DNA of 64,000 nt from Oikopleura dioica (lineage: Eukaryota > Chordata > Appendicularia > Copelata > Oikopleuridae), in contig OU015568.1 of the NCBI GenBank assembly GCA_907165135.1, positions 7,386,501 through 7,450,500 on the forward strand. The letters run 5' to 3'. Positions within the stretch are counted from its first letter, which is position 1, and each line of letters opens with the position of its first letter. Below, one piece after another: positions 34,785-46,469 of this stretch. The translations under genes were made by a program, and so were the position numbers. The notes below the pieces were generated by a model that worked only from the letters and a program-made list of their open reading frames with translations, ran no database searches and was not told where the DNA came from.

Positions 34785-36622
34785 TTATTTCACAAACATA
34801 AACAAGAGGGTTGCAAGCAGGATTTTCGAAAAGGAGCTTTTAGCTCCCGAGCTTCCGGACAATTTCATGTCTTCTCCAAATTCATTCAGGAAATCAAGGA
34901 CGACTCCGTTCGACCAGCCAAAGCCAGTTTGAACGACGTACTCTCCTCCAGAGCCAGGGCTTCCTTTTTCGACATTCATTTTTTCAAACATTTGACCGAA
35001 TTCAAGATAGGCGTCGCGATTCGAATTCACCCACTTTTCAGCCTAAGATTCCGCAAGACAAGAGCGCCGATTAACCGATATCCTTTACCTGAATTTTTGC
35101 CTCCTTGCGGCAATCTTCACATCCGCTTCTCGCCAGTCCCATAATAATCATATGAACACTCGGTGGCCAGGCGTTAGGAAAATCCCACTGCTCATCACTT
35201 TCATCTAAGGACTGAGGGATTCCGTGCTTGAAGTCGAGAACGCCCTTCATTTCAGAATTTAAAAATACAAACTAACTCATTTATCACCTGATTTTTCATG
35301 GATTCGAGCATTGCCAAATCGCGATCGTCAGCATCCACATTTGCCGGGTAGTTTTTAAAGTAAAGCGGTGAAAAATCGGAAGAGAAGAATTTATCGCTGT
35401 GTTTCGTTTCTAAGTGCAGGTCATTAATAATTTCTTACGGTATGTACTAACGGCAATTAAACCAATAATCTTTGTAAGTAGACTTTTCTTCATCATACAT
35501 GTACTTTTCGATAGTTTTCGAAAGAGTTTCTTTGAGAGATTTGTACTTTTCTTTGCCGCTGAATTTCTCAAGAATCACAGCCGAATTGAGGATGATGGAA
35601 TTCAAATCGACAGGAAGCACCTTTGTCGTCTCAAGATTCGCCGTAACTTTCCCTTTCATTTCGGCGTTGTAAACTCCGGGAGGAACCCAGCGCGAAGAAA
35701 AGTCCCAGCCAGATTCGGCTGCCGAAGTGATGTCTCGAGCCTTTTGACGGCGCTTTTCAGCATCTGGAATTTCATCGAGCACTTCTTGGTCGTCGAGATA
35801 TGCTTCAGGCCTTGGGACGGTAATCGGGCAGCCATACGCAAAGCCGAATTCACCATTTTCAAGGTCGATTTTTCTATTTTCCATCCACCAGTTTAACTCC
35901 GCCTCCATCGACGGAAGAAAAAACTCAAGAATCTTATCACATGACATGTTAATCTCACTCGCAGCGTCGGGATTCTCCTTGCAGTGCTCGTAAAAATCAC
36001 TAACAGAGGTGGAGTAGAAAGGTGGTTGTGAGCGCGTTGTGTAGTATTTTCTAGTTCCATTTGGGATAAACCCGAATCGGTCGACAAGCGATTTGAAGTT
36101 TTTCAACAAGTCGAAGACGGTCTGGTAGGCTTCGGAAACGAGGAGTCCGCGAATGTGCCAGTAGCTGTCCCAGTAGTACATTTCTCTGAAACGACCATCG
36201 TGACCTGTCGGAACAACTGTCGTGTAATTGAGTGGAATGAAGGAATAAAGATCGTTGTTTTTTCTGACGTCTTCTTTCACTTTTCGACCTAGCTGCGGCC
36301 AAATCTTATGGACGTTTTCGCCGAACTCTCGCAATTCAGGGGAGCTTATCTTTTCGAGAAATTTCGGATTTGGCTTCAGAGGAAACTCGTAGTTTTCAAA
36401 TTCACTTCCATTCGGGTCAAAGTGATCTTTGACAAAAGTCTCGGTCTCTTCCGCAGTTGGGTTTTGCAGTTTTTCGAAATTAACAAGAATTTGCTGCTCG
36501 TCAAGGCCGTCCTTTATCTTCATGTCGACAAATTCTTTGCTCTCTGTGAAAAATCTCGCATTTTGGACCGCATTGAGAAAAACTCCATAGCAAAATATTT
36601 TGCTATCACAAGGATAGACGTC
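34785..36622 (-). CDS. TREH: Trehalase (GH37), probably GPI-anchored; 5' exon not found
   Basis: Hydrolyses alpha,alpha-trehalose to glucose. The first recognisable exon starts at 36622 after TTTTAG and reads DVYPCDSKIFCYG, the family's N-terminal CxSxIYCxG block. Signature 1 is PTGHDGRFREMYYWDSYW (about 36180) and signature 2 is QWDFPNAWPP (about 35190). The main exon covers 36523-35447 and three smaller ones follow. The C terminus is hydrophobic (SKILLATLLFMFV) after a Ser/Gly-rich stretch, typical of a GPI-anchor signal and of animal brush-border trehalase. A signal-peptide exon must lie upstream of 36622; an ATG followed by GTAAG near 36812 was considered but does not join in frame. Confidence 0.92.
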
Positions 36623-37048
36623 CTAAAATTTGTTCTAAAAATTCAATTTCCTTTTTTCTCAACCTGAGCAAAAGTTAACGAAAACCCTGAAAAATATTTA
36701 AACAATCTCATTCTCTAGCTTGAGATTCAAACGTTTTAAATTCGACCGACATGAGAGTAAATATTGAATTTTCGGAACTCCCTCAAACTTTCTCTTTGAA
36801 TTCTTACCTTGCCCATAATTCTTGAATGAAATTGTCGACTGAAATCGATGCTATCGACAATTTAACTGAGAAATGACTTTCGATAATTAGTTCTTTTTAA
36901 CGATGTGTTGTTGAAATACTATTCTAGGAGTCGATAGGATAGAGAGAACAACATCTTTAGACGTGAACTTTAAATTTAAAGATTTTTGAATCGCAGTTTA
37001 TTTTCCTGTTTCGAAGGGAAAGAAATAAATTAAAGATTTGGCTTGAAA

Positions 37049-39390
37049 TTATTTGGAGCAGTGAAGAACTTTTGCATACTCGTTTCTGAAGCGCTTGTTG
37101 AGGAAGCAGTAGACGATAGGATTGACCATTGAATTGAACCAGGATACGACTGAGCAATAAGCATGATACCTTGCGTCTTTTTTCAGGGTCTCTTTAGTTA
37201 GAGAGCAACTTGTGTAAAAACCTGAGTCAGAGTGTAAAAATCTTTTACCAAAAGCTTGGTTCTCAAAGAGCTTGAGTAAAAGCCGCAAAGCGGCTTTTTA
37301 AAAAACGAAGCCGCAAAGTGGCTTCGCCAAATAAACTTCTTAATAAAATAGATAACACTAGCAAAGCATACACGCGGCTTTTACTCAAGCTCTTTCAGCA
37401 CCCTGAAAAAAAGATGAACTTCTGAAAAAAAAACAAGGTCGCCGAATCAAAGCTGTCAAAATTAATCTCGCGGATTAGGCTAATCACTTGGATGGCCTGA
37501 CATCGCCTTCTCTTCATTTTCAATCACACCGAATCGAACATTCAGATAAATAAATTAGCTTCGAGACCCTTGGCAAATTTTTTCGATCCAGGAAGCAAAT
37601 TGATGATGACGCTGGGCAAGAAGAGCGCCATGAAGCAAATGACGATGGTGATGCTCATTCCGAGCAATTTGAAATCAACATTTTGGCGATTTTGAATGAT
37701 TTTCGTCAATCCGCGATCGCCCTTGGGTGAAACGAATCTGAAATTGGACTCGTTCGAGCGCGAGATACTGCTTTTCAGTCTGACCTTCCATTGACGATTT
37801 CCTTGTTGTCTCCACCAGGGGCGGAGAGTACCGGACGAACTACGATTTGTTGCGGTTTCTTGACCTAAAACGCCGAGTATTGATAAGAAAAAGAGTATTT
37901 TAGTTACCTCTAGCGTTGCAGCTGAAAATGATTTATCTAAGTGTTTATGAGGTAGTCGATCAAGGACCTTATATTTCTTCTTCTTTACTAAGAGCTCGTC
38001 ATCTCTAAAGAAATCATTCTCAATCTGAGAAAATCGAGGCTTTCCATACCGTGTCGTGGAATCTTCGCTAGTAGAGGTGCCCGAGTTGGACTTCAGCGAC
38101 ATTTTGATTACTCGAAAAGGTCACTTATCACATTTATCAACAATTTAATTAGCTATTAGTTTAAAACTAACCCCTTCCTTGCATGCCAGATCCACGGACT
38201 TTGACAAAAATGATAGAATAAATAACTAAAACAGGGTGAATCGACCATTTAGCAGACGGGTTTTAATACGAACCTATAAACACAAAAACAGGCACCATTT
38301 GAAATGTTATCCTTGTGAATTGCATGTAGTGCATCTGAATATGAATATTTATCAATATGAAACATTTAAACCGAGCTCAAAGGATGGATCAATTGACCTC
38401 AATCAGAGACAAATTAAAAATTTAACTTGACTCACCCATTGCGCGTTGAATTGCATGTTGTTGAAGACACAAAGGGAATATTTATCAACCCACTTTTTTT
38501 GGATTTTCTAGCTGAGTTACTAAATATCAAAAACCATTTATTTTTCGAAATAAGTGGAAATATGTTATTTGAATACCAATACCATTAGTAAAAATAATAT
38601 GACAAATAATTAGAAATAAATTTCTCATAGCTAGCTACATTTGATTATAAGAATTTAGCAGAAAATCATTCCTGAAATCCATTATTGAAGAAAAAGGGAG
38701 CCATGAGCAGTGGAGCAAGAAGCCAAGTAAAAGCAAGTTCAAACCAGATTTTTCTTCGCGAGAATATTTTGTTATAATACAGAGGGAAGCAGATTCCGAC
38801 AAGCCGATTTACCGATATGGCTTTACAGAATGGTTCCCTTTTTCGGATAGTAGGGTCATTTCTTTTCGCGGGGAGGAACCAGTGCCTATAAGACAAACAG
38901 TAGACGTATAGCCACAACAGTAGTAGTAAAAAGCCTGGAGACTGCACCACCAAGGAAAGCGAGGAAAGGGCCAGCGGCCTAGAACATACGATGCTATCGT
39001 CGGTTTTCATGAATTTTTCGATGAGGATTGCATAACTCCGTGTCTGAAAACCGTTCCTACGTTGACGGGAAGCATCGTGGCAGCTGTAAGGAAGTCGATG
39101 ACACACAAATTTGCAATAAACACTGGGTAGAACAATTATCACTTGAAAAATTGCCTTGTTTGCTTACTATTGAACTTTGTCTGCATGGATCGATTTCTGA
39201 CAATCACTAGAATTGTCAAAAAATTGCCTAAAGTGCCGATGACGATGCTGAGTGAGCCGACGATGATGCCGAACCATCGCACTTCAGGAGCGAGAGTGTG
39301 TCCCTATTTCGAAGAGTGAAGTCATTTTTTAGCGAAGAGAATATTGGTTACCTGTATTGCAGCCGTTTCTTGTAAGGTCTCATTTTGCAT
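37049..39390 (-). CDS. Class A (rhodopsin-family) GPCR, ligand unknown
   Basis: Exons on the minus strand: a short N terminus starting MQNETLQE (39390); TM1 IVGSLSIVIGTLGNFLTILV (39260); TM2 IANLCVIDFLTAATMLP (39100); TM3 with WWCSLQAFYYYCCGY (38925); an N-R variant of the DRY region, SVNRLVGICFPLYY (38800); TM4 (38720); ECL2 with a Cys (38470); TM5 FQMVPVFVFIG (38300); a long Ser-rich third loop (38102-37700); TM6 LLGMSITIVICFMALFLP (37650); TM7 SWFNSMVNPIVYCFLN (37140). The NPxxY motif is intact. The TM2/TM3/TM7 flavour is reminiscent of melatonin/GPR84/moody-like receptors, which is a weak guess. A CCTGAGTCAGG-family repeat lies in the TM6-TM7 intron. Confidence 0.85.
37205..37415. repeat. 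CCTGAGTCAGG-family repeat, copy in a class A GPCR intron
   Basis: The left end has AAACCTGAGTCAG. The interior carries AAGCCGCAAAGCGGCTTT and GAAGCCGCAAAGTGGCTTCG, and the right arm has GCGGCTTTTACTCAAGCTC. The outermost right end has decayed. Confidence 0.6.
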
Positions 39391-41375
39391 TTAGTCGTCT
39401 AAAATTCAATGTCAACCGTGAAAAATAATGATTCTGACGGCAATCTGACTATCTGCGGCTCTGAATTGCCGAACAATGTGGCTTCGGATTAAGTATAAGC
39501 AGCGCCGTTTTGGAATGACCAATTTTCTTTGGGTCGAAGGATGATTTACCTTGGCGGAAAATTAACTCGCCAAAATATAAAATAAAAAGCTTAAGGGTGT
39601 CTGAAGCATTAAAAATGTTTATTTCGCTGATACCTGTTAGGCGAGATTATCATGAAATGGAGCTAATAATTGAGAAGGTTGCGTTCTCTCTTTCTTTCCA
39701 AGAAAAGGAGAAAGTTCCGGAAAGTCTTGTCCTTCTTCTGATTAGACAAAGAAAAGGAAGAAGCGCGGTTTGGAACTTGGCCTACTGTATCAAAACAAAT
39801 ATACAGTAATTTGACTTTTTTCTTTAATTATTTGTCATTTCCGTTTTGGTAAGAACCCATCAAGTCATGCCACCTACACTGTACCTGCTAGTAGTAGAAG
39901 CTTATCACTTCGTCTCTTCTCGATGATTTTTTTAAAAATTATTTTTTACCTTTTCCGTATTGGTGTATTTTGTACTCCATCAACTTCTTCGCATTTCACG
40001 AATGAATTGAGCGGCTTCTTAAATCAACTGGAAAGTTCTTCTGCTTTTCAACAAAGGTCTCTGACTTCTATCTTCTTTACAGTGAGAATGATCTGCCAAT
40101 TTCGCGCAAATTCGACAGTTGACGTTTGAGCTCACTCGCCTAGGGCCTAATCAAATGTGCCCATGGGAAGTGTTTGGCGCTGTTAACTGATTCTTTCGCC
40201 TCAGAAGCTCCTGCACGGGGGTTCGCGTTTTTTTTTCTAACGTAATTGATCACTTATAAAGATTTTCTATTATTCGTTTTCATATTCCAAAAAAATGAAA
40301 TTCTTCGAAAAAGCGTGAATTTAAAAAAAAATAAATTAAAAAATATATCTTTTGCTTTTCAGTTTTGTGTTATTTATCGAATACGCCAGCTAACTGTCAG
40401 GTCAGACTTAGAACCCTTTAGAAGGTATTGATAGAATAATCAATAGAGCCGTACTATTCAATACGATTAGCGTGAATTTGGATACTAATCGTCAAGTCAG
40501 CAGACAATCTCTTTCCTACATGTAACGACTCAGCGACAATATCAAGACGTAAATTGACGTGTCACATTTATTTTTCATATTCAATTTTATTCCGGTTTTT
40601 CAATAAATTGACAGCTTTGAGCATGACTTTTGAATTACGCCCGTTCTTCGAATTTTGAAACAAAGATATCTCACAGAAATCAAAGATCGATTCATCTTTG
40701 ATAGATAGAAACTTACCAATGAATATTTTAAGAATTCTATTTCCTCTATTGCCAACCCCAACTTTTAAAAAATCTGTAAAAGGATTAAATTTGATCTCTG
40801 GGTTCACTCGTCTGCTTTCAAACATGTCCCCACTGATGTGGTACCTAATTTAGAAGTCCATATTTCATTAGTCAATGAAATAATCATTCATGTAGCCGCC
40901 GTCACCTTTTCCTAAGCCAGAGCAGTGCTCATTTACAGATCACAATCCCCCTTAAAACCCTCATTTATTCATTCTCCATTCGTGCAGACTCAGAGAGACT
41001 CACAATACATTTGACAGTACTTATTCTCTTCTAAAACCTTCAGAACTTCAATAATTGACTACTAAGTGAACTAGTCCAACCAAACATATGATTTGAGCCA
41101 TACGATTTAAAAAGAGAGGCTTCCTTTTTCAACCCTTATTCAATAGAAAACATTTTGTAAAGACAGCTCCTGTACCACCCGAGAGCAACCTTTCAATGTC
41201 CTATAAACGTCCAATCCATCAACGACCCTGATCGAGGGGCGTTTTGACATTTTCCCAACTCGATCAGGCTCAATTCGATGACCACTCCGGTCATCCTTGT
41301 TGATTTTTTCTCTCATTTATTTTTGCAGAATTTGATTTTAATAAATACGAATAAGTTAAGAAACAGATTGGAGCT
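39391..41375. other. Intergenic region upstream of the class A GPCR
   Basis: No convincing gene. A 68-codon frame at 39923-40129 begins with a signal-peptide-like run but has no other support. Small hairpins occur at about 41228-41272 (CCTGATCGAG with CTCGATCAGG) and 41277-41295. A TTTATT near 41317 is a polyadenylation signal (AATAAA) for NDUFB3 on the minus strand. Confidence 0.4.
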
Positions 41376-43143
41376 TTACTTATTCTCAGGAGTGACGGTC
41401 GTGGGCTGCATGAAGTGGTCGTTGGAGACGCAGTTCTGGCCGCGGTAATATCTGGAAATAGAATTAGTAAAATCATGTTCTCGAATAAGAACACGGGGGG
41501 ATGAATTCTTAATCAGAGCAAGCGAGATTCTGTGACGTCTATCGCATCTTATCAGAATTAATTTCCAGGTACTCGATTAGTTAGATTGATGATTTAACCA
41601 TTACCGGGATTAAAAATCACCCTTACTACTCGCTACTACTGGATAATATTCTCAGAAGACGTCACGACAACAACTGGGCAGATACGTCAAAGGGGTGACA
41701 AACAACACGACCACATCCGCTACTGTCGTTTAATTAACTCCTCTCTAAGAAATTTATCAAACAAAAATTGACAAAAAAAGATTTGATAAATGATCAGTGC
41801 GGACAGCGCAAACTCGCGATTGCGACGATTGATATATTGAGCCAGTTCATTATAAACTCGCTGATTATGTTCGTTCAGCACGTGGTTCTGGATTCAACCA
41901 GCTTGATTGTGTGACAAAAACAAGGTAACATGCTGAGCTTGGATTTTTACCTGGTGTGTTCGTCGCCTTGAACTTCGGGAACTCCGTTGATTTGAACATC
42001 GTTAAACGCGGGAGATGCAGATGCTCCGTGGCCCTGGTGGGGATCGTGGCCGAATGGGTAGAATCCGCAGATTTCTTCGGCGAAAATAATGCCAGCGGTG
42101 ATGATTACAGCGAGCTTGAGAAGTTCGTCGTTGAAAAGAGTAAGCTAGGAAGAAATTACAGTTCAAAATTCTCCTGATAAGTAGGCTTATTAATGAAAAA
42201 AATAATCTTTTTTTCTAGCTTGATAAAGTGCTCATATGACACAGTTTTTGAAAGCCCAGAACCTGAGCGTTAATTTGGGCACCATATCAAGGGGTCTGGG
42301 CCGTGCCCGCACGGCGATTCAGGGGCCCGGAAGTCCCAAAATAGTCACTAGAACGCTTTAATCGCCTGGGGCAACCGCCTCCACGCTCGAGATGTCTCGT
42401 GACCATTTCTAAGTGAAAGAGCTTGTTCTGAGCTTTCAGTAGATACCAAACAATCCTGCTTGCCTGTGCTAACGTGTAAGTTAGAACCGAAAAGAAGTCG
42501 TTTTGGCACCCAAAATTAAGGGAAATCCGGGCTTTTCTCCTGCAAAAGATGGAAAAATACCATGCTTTTTTGGCAGTTTATCGTTTGTAGATGACTTTAG
42601 GAGAGAGGCAAGCAGGATAACTTGACATCTACTGAAAGCTCAGACCCTCAGCTTTCACTGAGACGTAGTCACGAGACCTCTCGAGCGTGGAGGCGGTTGC
42701 CCCAGGCGATTTTAGAGATCTAGTGCCTATTTTTGGAGTTCCGGGCCCCTGAATTGCCTTGCAGGCATAACCCAGACCCCTTGATATGGTGCCTAAATGA
42801 AAGTTTAGGTTCTGGGCTTTCTAAGGCTGTGTTATGTGACCCTTATATCAAGATAGAAAAAAGGGTTGATTTTTTCATTAATAAGCCTACTGATAAGAGG
42901 AAATGCTTTGAAATCAAGATAGAAAATGCATACCATGTAAGGATTTCGTCGCATAACAGTATCGTACTTGGCAATCTCATGTCTGGTCCACGCGTGGTGA
43001 AGACCTTTTCTGGAGAGTTGAACTTGAGTGAATTCGTAAGGGGTGCCCTTGACGACCTTGTTCCAGAAGTTGGGGGAGGGGATCTTCTCTGGGGGAATCA
43101 AGTCCCAGTTTCCACCGCCTCTCAGAGCTCTCGTAAATCGCAT
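41376..43143 (-). CDS. NDUFB3: NADH dehydrogenase 1 beta subcomplex subunit 3 (complex I B12)
   Basis: An accessory subunit of mitochondrial complex I. Exons 43143-42934, 42144-41951 and 41451-41376. The core matches B12: KVVKGTPYEFTQVQLSRKGL, then AWTRHEIAKYD, against the family pattern of W-x-GTP-x5-L-x-KGL-x2-PW-RNE-x-W-RY. One membrane helix, LLKLAVIITAGIIFAEE, follows in exon 2. The C terminus is extended beyond the usual length (about 160 rather than about 100 residues), with a His/Gly stretch and RYYRGQNCVSND. The first intron (42933-42145) contains a 708-bp transposon. The phases of all junctions agree. Confidence 0.75.
42182..42889. mobile_element. 708-bp long-TIR transposon in NDUFB3 intron 1
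   Basis: Begins TAGGCTTATTAATGAAAAAA and ends with its reverse complement. The arms keep pairing for about 250-300 nt (AAGCCCAGAACCT, GGCACCATATCAAGGGGTC, GGCGGTTGCCCCAGGCGATT). The flanks carry the 8-bp duplication CTGATAAG at 42174-42181 and 42890-42897. There is no transposase frame, and the + strand frame 42733-43152 is an overlap artefact. A hAT-like non-autonomous foldback element is the best guess. Confidence 0.8.
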
Positions 43144-43368
43144 CCTATCTAAAATAGCAGGCGTATAAAGAGCGAAATAAGTGGCAGTGAAGAATATATA
43201 GACAGTTCATTTTCACTGAGAATTTGAGAAAAGTGGGTCAGATTCAGATGTAACCGGCAGGGTGAAAAATATATTTGGGCAGCGTTTTCTCGTCAGAGCA
43301 TGATCGTATCTTCGGTTGAGAGGGCGATAGTTGTCTTGAATTAACAATAACTGTCGTGTTTTTTTGAA

Positions 43369-45262
43369 CTAAAGTACCTTTGACATGATCATAGGAAGAT
43401 TGCCACAATCTTGAAGAACGGAAGCCAAGCCTGGCCTCTGGAATACTTTTGAACTCGGGTCCATTTCAAACACTTTCTCTCCTTCCTTAGTCAATTGACG
43501 TTGGAAACGCTAGAATATTAATAAAAGCCACAATCTCTTCAAAATAGCTGCGCTTACAATAACATCTTCGCTCGATTGAGCATACAGAGACATGAAGTTG
43601 AAAGTATGGTAGTCATTCGTCGACACTTTGTAGCCAAGAACTTCGTTGACGGCGTCACGGAAGTTGTTGATCTTCTCTCTTGAGAATCAATGTTAACGAA
43701 AATGTCTTGGTTATGTTTTTTACCCAACGCAGCTGATGATTTTTGCATTTGTTTTCTCAAGCTCGTAGACTTTCTTGTTTGCTTCATGAAGTTTCTTTTT
43801 CATTTCTTTATCTACTGGCACTTCCGAGCTGTCTGATTCCTCTGAAGGAGTTTCTTCTCGGGCTCGTTTAGCTCCTCGAGCAAAAGTTGGATTCATACGG
43901 TAGCTTTATTTGGTCAAAAAGATGAATAGAAAAACGATCTATGCTTCTGTATTTTTGACCTGGACCTAAGTACATTATCATGCTCCTTGACAGCTCCTAG
44001 CAATCTCATCTTTTGAATTTCCTCCGAGAGTTCATCGTTCTTCAACTTGAGCGTCTTAATCTCGTCATACAGACCAGACAAATCCACGTCTCCCTAAACT
44101 CATCAACATGAAGGTTTGATTCGCTAATAGGCTTGACCGCACCTGTTTTACTGTCTCAGTGAAGCTTATGTCTGCCTTGGCTTCTTCAAGTTGACGTTTC
44201 AGTTTGGTCACAGAATCTGTTATTCGGATTTATACAATCAAATAAAGCGAACATTCAAGTTATTTCTGTGGGAAACACTGTCTAAAAATTCACCACTGAT
44301 AAAACCGATTCCTTGTGTAGCTTGATGTCTCGACTTTTCGACTGATAATTCCGACTTCACTTCTCCAATTTGATTAACCAATTCAAGCTCCGACGATCGC
44401 TGATGGACCATTTCGATTTCCAGGCGTCTGACCTTTTCAGTTTCTCGAATCAAATCGCCTCTGAGAACTTCATGCTCGGCCACGAGTTTGTCATATTTTG
44501 GCTGGAGGTGGTCGACCTTAGATTTCCATAGCTTCTCTCTTTCGATCGCCACTGATTTGTCCTTCACTTGCGTTGTCAATTCCTGATTGAGTTCTTTCTC
44601 TCTTGCGAGCTCTTTTTCAAGAATTTTAACTCGTTGAGCCTCTACTCGCCAAATTTCTCCATGAGCTTTTTCCTGCTCTGCTTGCCGCCGCATCTTTTCG
44701 GCGAGGTTTTCTTTTACTTCAAAATCTGCGTACTTGGATTCAATGGCTTTTTTCTTCTCAATCTCTGCTCTTGCTTCTTCCAATTGTTCGCGGAGAAAAT
44801 CGAGCTCTTTCTTGTTGATTTGAAGTTGTCGTTCGAAATTTCCATCGGTTGACTTTAGCGAAGTGAGTTCTTGTTTCATTTTGTTGATCATTTCGTTGCG
44901 CTGCTCGAGGACTTCTTTGAGATCAGTGACTTCTTGATCGCGCACGTTTTTCAAGTCGCGAAATTTGCGTTTGCAATTGCTCAACTCGCGCTGGAGGGCG
45001 CAGATGTCGTCGTTTTTGGACTAAAAATAGGAAGGAGGAAGGAGAACGGGTTAGGTACCTTCAACTCGTTTGCCTTCTTCACATCTGCTTCGCGATAGAG
45101 CTGGAGTTTGTTTCTAAGTCTGGCGGTTTCATCCCTACATGATCTCGCATCTAGTGTGTTTTCGAACACATTCATGATCGCCAAGGTTGACTCGTCCAAC
45201 GGTTGTTGAGTCAGGCCTAGATTTTGCCTTGAAAGGGGTGATCTTTCTAGCGACGTATCCAT
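43369..45262 (-). CDS. MAD1L1: Mitotic spindle assembly checkpoint protein MAD1
   Basis: A long coiled coil (main exon about 44984-44238) rich in Glu, Lys and Leu heptads, an acidic/Ser linker (EETPSEESDSSEVPVDKE, about 43830) and a compact C-terminal domain: INNFRDAVNEVLGYKVST, then FMSLYAQSSEDVI, RFQRQLTKEGEKVFEMD and a final LPMIMSKVL. The C-terminal order (FR-x-V-x4-GY, SLYA, hydrophobic end) fits the MAD1 RWD-like domain that contacts Bub1. MAD1 recruits MAD2 to unattached kinetochores and the nuclear pore. The protein appears shorter (about 520 residues) than the usual 700 or so. The coiled coil alone would not be diagnostic; the call depends on the C-terminal domain. Confidence 0.7.
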
Positions 45263-45390
45263 GCTTCGATTTCAATTCAACTTTTTTCTGAAAATAGTGT
45301 TCGGGTAGTTAGGAAGTCGAACTTTCGTGGCTTTAGTACGAGTGGTTGGAGTCAGGGCATATTTTGAATAAATAGATTTCAAGGAGCTGT

Positions 45391-46362
45391 TTAGGGTTGC
45401 ATTCTGATGGCACCGTCAAGTCGGATAGTTTCACCGTTCATCATTGGGTTGTCGACGATTGCGCAGATCATTTGGGCAAAGTGGGATGGATCACCGAGTC
45501 TAGAAACGTAAGGAAAAGGCTCTTTCAGTATGGACCGACCTCTGAGGGAAGGGAACAGTTTTGGCAAGAACAGTCTGGACCTTCATTGGGAGTCCGTCGA
45601 GGATTGGAGTTCTGTAAACGCCAGGGGCGATGGTGTTGACTCGGATGCCAACAGCGGCAAGATCTCGGGCAGCTAGAAACAAAATAACCCAAAGTATTGA
45701 AGAAATATCTGACCAGGCAAGGTAAGGCCAACGATGCCACCCTTAGAAGCGGCGTAAGCAGCTTGACCGATTTGTCCATCAAAAGCAGCGACAGAGGCGG
45801 TGTTGATGATGCAACCATTTTGAGTAATTTTCACATCAGGATTAACCGGGTCCGTCAAATCGAGCTGAGAACTGATTAAGGAGTGGAAGCTTTCCGGAGG
45901 GTACCTGAGCATCAGCTGGATTCTGGACCATAACTTTTGTCGCCTGAGACATCATGTTGAACGATCCGTTCAAGTTGATGTTGATGACTCGGGCGAACTC
46001 ATCCAAAGAGTGGAGCTGGTCCTTTCGCGCGTTGTAGATTCGCTTGGCGATGCCGATCCCAGCGCAGTTAACGAGTACTTGCAAGTGGCCAAACTCTAGG
46101 AGAACCTAACATTCCTTTCTGTCGCAATATTTTCTATACCGTTAGCAGCGAGCTCAGCAGCCTTTTTGGCATCTTCGGGGTTGGTGACGTCACCAGGGCA
46201 GAAGATGGCGTTGGGTCCGAGTTCCTTTGCAACAGCCTGGCCGTCGGAGTTGGGGAGATCGAAGATGACGACTTTTCCTCCTCGAGAGGCAAGGGCGGCA
46301 GCGGTGGCTCGGCCAAGACCAGAAGCAGCGCCAGTGACGATTGAAGAGAGGCCGAAGGTCAT
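45391..46362 (-). CDS. HSD17B10: 3-hydroxyacyl-CoA dehydrogenase type 2 / 17-beta-HSD 10, complete copy A
   Basis: A mitochondrial short-chain dehydrogenase, also the MRPP2 subunit of RNase P in animals. Rossmann glycine motif [11 protein letters not shown], then NCAGIGIA, catalytic Ser in [11 protein letters not shown], catalytic YAASKGG, and the family-specific C terminus VPFPQR|LGDPS...[11 protein letters not shown]. Introns are about 40 nt. The last (about 41 nt, CAGAG|gtcggt...tttctag|A) joins R to LGDP in frame. The start at 46362 follows CCTCTAG by one nucleotide. The first 881 nt of the gene lie in the tandem duplication; only this copy keeps the true last exon. Confidence 0.93.
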
Positions 46363-46469
46363 TCTAGAGGAATGTAAGTATTACAGCACCGAAGTCCTGC
46401 ATGTTTACGAGCAACCAGTTTAGTATTATAGCACTTTTATATTGGTAACTGAAGTAGAAAGTATTGTTT

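Noticed and set aside
36588-36607. Perfect 20-bp palindrome ATAGCAAAATATTTTGCTAT
   Set aside because: It lies in a trehalase exon and encodes conserved residues (SKIFCYG). AT-rich chance is the simplest explanation.
39923-40129. 68-codon frame with a signal-peptide-like start
   Set aside because: No acceptor, no homology and no supporting exon; the sequence is AT-rich, where hydrophobic frames arise by chance.
41228-41295. Two small hairpins (CCTGATCGAG...CTCGATCAGG and ATGACC...GGTCAT)
   Set aside because: They resemble neither a histone 3' stem-loop nor a known RNA gene; too short to interpret.
42733-43152. 139-codon + strand frame
   Set aside because: It spans the antisense of NDUFB3 exon 1 and one arm of the 708-bp transposon.
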